The translations under genes were made by a program, and so were the position numbers. The notes under the pieces were generated by a model. The model had not been told where the DNA came from, did not search any database, and saw only the letters and a list, made by a program, of their open reading frames with translations. Below are positions 59,340 through 64,000 of a stretch of DNA of 64,000 nucleotides, piece after piece; the first letter of the stretch is position 1; each line of letters begins with the position of its first letter. Source of the stretch: Adineta ricciae (taxonomy: Eukaryota; Rotifera; Eurotatoria; Adinetida; Adinetidae); assembly GCA_905250025.1 (NCBI GenBank), contig CAJNOJ010000439.1, forward strand, positions 1 to 64,000, given 5' to 3'.

Positions 59340-60165
59340 GGAAATGGAACTTTGAGAATGGAAATGTCTTGCAAAACGTAATGGGCAACAGCATGTGAAA
59401 ACTGGAAATCACTTGTTATACAAACGAATACTACGTCAAAGTATGTGTGATACCATTGAAACGTTTGAGGAATTCTGTATTATGGGTGACTGATTATATA
59501 CTGGTGATCTCCAGAAATCAATAACGCGAAAACTATCTCGATTAATGCGCTCGTTTGATCACAATCGTGGTATTTCTTTGCGTCGATTTACTCTACATTC
59601 TAATGTTCATACTACGACAATTGGTCGAGACTTGAGAGTCATGAGTGTAACGTATTGAAGGAAAAAAATAAGCTCCGTTGAATACAGCAACACGCAACCT
59701 AAAGAAATTCCTACTCGTGCGCGTCAATTATATCAAACATTGATAAATGGTGCTATTGAATTATTCATCGATGATGAACAATGTTCCGTATTGCGGAATG
59801 AATCAATTTCTGCTAATCGTGACTTTTCTATATCGAATTAAAGTGCGGCACGATCAGAAGTCAAATTCAAGCAGAGAAAAAGGATTCAATAAAAAATTCC
59901 GGTATGGATTCGATTATTCTAGAGGAGCATCTTGGTGCCATTCTTCACCCACAAACTGTAGCTCAAACGGCGTACATGAATGAATATGTTAAACGTATTT
60001 TAATGTCGTTTATACTGCATCTGCACCTCCAAGGTCTCATAGTGATGCCAAGTCGAGATGGCCTTCATTTTGTACCTAAAGAAAATAATCTACAGAACTG
60101 TCCTCAAGCTCGACCTATTGAGACATTCTGATCTGTTCTTGAACATGTGATCTTCAGATATGGCT
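59340..60165 (+). pseudogene. Mariner-superfamily transposase fossil in the M13'-M14' intron (right copy)
   Basis: Plus-strand frames read FDHNRGISLRRFTLHSN (HTH-like region), KEIPTRARQLYQTLINGAI, LFIDDEQCSVLRNES with the acidic catalytic motif, HPQTVAQTAYMNEYVKRIL and PQARPIETF, the usual order for a Tc1/mariner transposase. The codon after PIETF is TGA as in the left copy, and further frameshifts break it. It has no GC-rich insertion. Antisense to the giant gene. Confidence 0.65.
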
Positions 60166-60460
60166 GAGAAGCAAGAAACATCGACCAATTAAAAATAGAA
60201 TAACAGCAAACTAAAAGATGTCGATATGAAAGTTTTGCAAAGTATGTTTTCGAACCTACGGAAACAACTTCGACGAACCGCCGACAGAAGACCTTCTGAA
60301 GCTGGTGCTTTTTTAATTATTGTGCATTGGAAGTAGTGCTTTTCTTTTATAGGAAAAACAAAAACTGGAAATCTTTTGTTTGAGATAATTATATAGTTTA
60401 GGATAAGAGTGAGGAAGGAGAAGATATAGTTTTAGCTACCCACACCTTTAAATTATAAAA

Positions 60461-61070
60461 TACTAGAGGGAGTACCCGCTGCAAATAAGAAATATATATG
60501 TCGAACATCTTACGTGTTGAAGAACTATAACAAGTAGAAAATCAGCATAATTTAAATTTCTACGCTTCCAGTCATTATTTTCCTGCCGTGGATCGCATGA
60601 AATGGCAGTTTTGGCTATATCTTTTTATGCAAAAGAGTTACCGAAGCTAATTTCTGGCTCAAAAATTATGAAAATTTCCTCTTTCTCTGATATCCATTTT
60701 CCAGTCCAGCTATTCATTCATCAACCTCTTTCTCACTATCACGTCATTTCATACCATCTGTAGCATTCACCGAACTATCATAGGCGTAGAGTACACGTGA
60801 ATTGTTGTCTTTGAGCGTTCAGACGGCCTTCGCTATTGATTTCGTCCACTTTTGAAATCCTGCAATCCTATTGGTCAGTTTCATAGATTGCCTATAGCAG
60901 ACGCCTGGGTCATCTTTTTCTCGGAACAAAGTAGATGCCGACCTTCCTCTGGGTCTCAGGAAGTATTGTGGGAGGTTTCACGCCGATAGCTACTACAGGG
61001 ACTGAATGCATAGGGAACAAACAGAGAGACAGACAGACAAACTTTCTTCTTTATATATATAGAAGAAGAA
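60461..61070 (+). mobile_element. Interspersed repeat insertion, right arm only (non-LTR/SINE-like)
   Basis: The left arm reads from GTATTTAT to ATAATTTA without interruption, whereas here about 610 bp intervene. It begins TACTAGAGGGAGTACCCGC and ends CAGAGAGACAGACAGACAAA, then a TATATATATA tract and GAAGAAGAAG. That combination of start and end is common to a widespread class of short interspersed repeats in animals. I assign no specific family and see no coding domain. Confidence 0.6.
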
Positions 61071-61244
61071 GATAAATACATCTCTACTTATTACATATAA
61101 CTATCTGAGACTCAAAATAATCTACTGCTAACGATTTTAATTTCTACATGACATTGGCAAAGTGAAGTATTAATGCGTCGTATTAAAACTTCATCTACTC
61201 CAGCTGCATACTAGCTTTAGTTTTAATGTTAATCATTTACTTTC

Positions 61245-61449
61245 CGAGCAGTCATCCTATTCCGCAATGTTGAACATTTGGGAACCAGTTCCACGTACGG
61301 AATCGATTCCTACGATTTCGAAATTCCGTAAACGGAATTCGGTCCTGTATAACGGAGATTATATGTGAGGGTGAAGGGAGTGGGTGTAATTCCGGAATCG
61401 TAGGAACTGATTTCCAAATCTGCGACATTGCGGAATAGGATGTGTTCTC
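61245..61449. mobile_element. MITE with 18-bp perfect inverted repeats, right arm only
   Basis: CATCCTATTCCGCAATGT at 61253-61270 is the exact reverse complement of 61425-61442. TACTTTC flanks both sides (61238-61244 and 61450-61456). The left arm shows the empty site (about 18,450) with a single TGCTTTC-type copy. At 205 bp, with short internal GGAATCG words and no ORF, it fits a hAT-type MITE, though family assignment is uncertain. Confidence 0.8.
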
Positions 61450-61713
61450 TACTTTCGTGATTCTAGTATGGAGCTAAATATTTGATTATACTGGAGCTCC
61501 ACTTGGGCTGCTCAGTATGCTATCTTTATGGATTCATCAAAGTCGTGGTTCCACCATCATTCTCAAATAATTATCCCAAAATCCATTTATTATCAATCTC
61601 TCTATGTAGATGTATCGCCTTAAAGAATATCATTCTCACCCGAATTTCTGTAAAATCTCCAACTACGACAAATAATGTTACATATATTTCTGACTATTTT
61701 CTAGTAAGCATAC

Positions 61714-62879
61714 CTTGACAAGTTTTATTTCTTTGATGGCAATTATTATTAGCGCAATCAAAATTCTCCGCGCAGGTTTGATTCAGAGCGCAATGAATTT
61801 TACATGATGCACCACCACAGTCCACATCTGTTTCATCTTGATTTTGGTTTCCATCAGGGCAAGATGGCTCTAAAATTAAATATTCAAATATATCCTCTTA
61901 TTTACTGTTAAAAAAAAAACAGTTTTCTTCTCTTCATTAGAATATTCCCAACTGATGTTCTATTCAATGCAAGACTTCCGAATACCTTGACATGTTTTAT
62001 TTGTTTGATGGCAATTATCATTAGCACAATCGGAATTGTTTGAACAAATCTGTGTTAAGACACATCGAGCTCCACACATCGAACCACCACAGTCGATATC
62101 CGTTTCATCTTGATTTTTATTTCCATCACAGCACGAAGGTACTACAAAACATCAATATTTTCAAATAGTCACGTAGAAAATATATATTCACCTTGACATA
62201 TTTTCAGCGATACATAACAATTTCCATTTGAGCAATCAGAATTATTCGAACAAGCTTGATTCAAATCACATCGCCGTGTACAGATTGAACCGCCACAGTC
62301 AATGCCAGTTTCATCTTGATTTTTATTTCCGTCGTCGCAAGATGCCACTAGAATTATAAACATCAGTTTATCCTCAACTAAAGCGAATGACGTTTCCCAT
62401 ATTGCCTCAAACGTATCTGAAATTTCTTTATGACTACCTTCTACAAAATATACCTTGGCAAATTTTATTCGTTGGATGGCAATTGTTATTGATACAGTCA
62501 GCGTTTTTATTACAATAGTAATCCAAATCACATTTGATCTTACATACTGAATCACCACAATCAATATCAGTTTCGTCTTGATTTTTATTGCCATCAGAAC
62601 ACGATGGTTCTAGAATTAGATACTCAAATACAGTCGACCATGAGCCGGAAGGCAAACGAGCTTTCGCCTTTCAAGGTAATATTTTTAAATCGAAAAATTT
62701 CCTCAAGCAACCCTTTCCAATACCTTGACATGTCTTTTGTGTTTGATGACAGTTATTGTTTACACAATCCGAATTCTTTGTACATTGTTGATTGATGCCG
62801 CACCGAGCTGCGCACACTGACCCACCACAGTCAGCATCACTTTCATCTTGATTCTTAATCCCATCAACACATGTTAGTT
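61714..62879 (-). CDS. Right-arm modules M1' and M10'-M13'
   Basis: In transcript order: 62724-62879 (M1'), 62454-62609, 62192-62347, 61986-62141 and 61714-61869, all 156 bp and phase 1-1. M1' is followed directly by the exon that matches left M10, so left M2-M9 have no counterpart. The A-B-C-A-B order stays in register across this junction. In M10' the usual DCGG reads DCGD, the only such loss I noticed in the first half of the array. Confidence 0.87.
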
Positions 62880-62944
62880 CTAAACAAAAATACAGTTTAG
62901 TACAGTGACCAGAATAACGAAATAGGTTTCACAAGACTTCTTAC

Positions 62945-63669
62945 TTGAATTCGTATTTGTGCTAATAGCTGATACTGAACACAATGACAGTAGAAGCGAA
63001 ATTGATGTACCATTTGATAGAGTCACCGGTAACGACAACGACGAAAATTTTGTTTGAATATGTGTCTTCACTTTCTCGATAAGAGTCGCTCGACATTTGG
63101 CAGTAGCACACGTTCTATCGCTGCTTAATGTAAACTGAATTATGAGAACGTCTCCTGTTGAATTCTGTTGGCTCGCACAGTCAGATATTCTTCAAATAAG
63201 AAAAGTACTTGGAACGAAGAAAAAGTCTTACAGACATCTTACGCTCGTCTTTTTCGTTTGGTATTTGTGAAAGAAGGGAGTTTAACCGCCAAAACATTGA
63301 GGGTGCCTACGTGCAATTCTTTGTTAAGCTGAAATGGAAATCAAAACATAGAAAGTTCATACTTTATGGAAGAAAAACAATGTACCTGAACATTCAATGC
63401 ATGAATATCGCCTACTGTATAACCTGTTGTATTCGTGAGAGCGGTGGCATATCTCAATTCAAATAATTGTACATCTTGAAAAATATTTAGAAATCAATCG
63501 TTAATCAGAACAAAAAGCAATGGTGCATACGTGTAGGCACACGATCAAAGTTCGATTTATCAGAAAGGTATACAGGAATTAGCGAGAGTACAATTGTTCC
63601 TGCGAAAAGCCAAATGAATACTATCCCACAGACGAGAACCACTGCGGTGGGCCAAGAAAAAAGTCTCAT
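62945..63669 (-). CDS. Right-arm giant gene, head exons 1-4
   Basis: Exons in transcript order are 63531-63669, 63386-63474, 63243-63328 and 62945-63189. The ATG at 63669 begins MRLFSWPTAVVLVCGIVF; the hydrophobic anchor and the KRKRR site are conserved with the left arm. About 330 bp upstream (63,670-64,000) are also strongly conserved between arms, which suggests that a shared promoter lies within them, but I see no specific element beyond a TATATA-type tract. Confidence 0.8.
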
Positions 63670-64000
63670 TTAAACGCTAAACCCAACGAATTTTGTTTAA
63701 AATCGAATTATCTAAAATGATAAACAAATATATAGATCTTTTCTGTAAAGAAAGCTTCGACGGAGGATTCAGATAGTGTGACATCCACAAAGCGATAGAC
63801 GCGTGATCTCCCTAGATAGCGTTCAACAATATCTAAACTTCAATCATGTCGATAAGCAAAAGATCGTGTAGGTGGAGTTCACCCACATAGCATCTCTTGG
63901 CTCTCATCATGTTGCCGTTTCTCCGGATCCAATCAACCACTGTCCATAGTTTGATGATAGCTAATAGTAAAGAATCTGATAATTGGCATGAAGATCACCC

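Larger units (their letters stand above)
41085..64000 (-). repeat. Right arm of the giant palindrome
   Basis: Inverted counterpart of 12,309-36,640. Module order, splice sites, intronic transposon fossils and flanks match in reverse. Main differences: M2-M9 and the satellite intron are absent, two transposon insertions are private to this arm (60,461-61,070 and 61,245-61,449), the GC-rich left insertion is absent, and extra modules lie at 45,706-49,513. It continues past the right edge of the window. Confidence 0.9.

Overview
Eukaryotic (metazoan) genomic DNA: AT-rich, with dense short GT-AG introns of about 44-75 bp. Large near-allelic inverted copies, degenerate MULE and mariner transposons, and several single N characters that look like contig joins together suggest a bdelloid rotifer draft assembly (Adineta-like). 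That assignment is an inference; no single marker proves it.

Left flank (1-12.3 kb): the acidic C-terminal tail of one papain-family peptidase copy (1-127), followed by a complete five-exon papain-family (C1) peptidase gene with an acidic tail (829-2185). Next is an HSP70 gene (3287-5501) that carries a small transposon insertion and substituted ATPase aspartates. It is followed at once by a metallophosphoesterase domain of the MPPED type (5565-6353) that has no start codon of its own and is in splice-frame continuity with the HSP70. The two may be one chimeric gene. The next 6 kb are mostly non-coding, with an orphan EGF-like exon, an 896-bp element with long terminal inverted repeats, and a CCTGCCCTG minisatellite.

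Central structure (12.3-64 kb): a very large palindrome. The left arm (about 12,309-36,640) and right arm (about 41,085-64,000, running off the window) are inverted, roughly allelic copies separated by a 4.4-kb spacer holding a dead FLYWCH/MULE transposon between direct repeats. Each arm carries one giant gene for a predicted type II membrane protein. It has an N-terminal membrane anchor, a juxtamembrane region with a furin-like KRKRR site, then a long tandem array of eight-cysteine modules. Each module is encoded by its own phase 1-1 exon of 153, 156 or (twice per arm) 159 bp. I count 63 complete modules in each arm, plus truncated modules at N characters on the right. The modules follow a three-module supercycle. 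Long introns hold a mariner fossil and a second FLYWCH/MULE fossil at the same places in both arms, so these insertions predate the split of the arms. Other insertions are in one arm only: 19,028-19,537 on the left, 60,461-61,070 and 61,245-61,449 on the right.

Caveats: single Ns at 4623, 17025, 19273, 31921, 39608, 49514 and 52702 sit at repeat boundaries, one of them in the palindrome spacer. Module order near them, and the head-to-head arrangement itself, could be assembly artefacts. No RNA genes or CRISPR arrays were seen.
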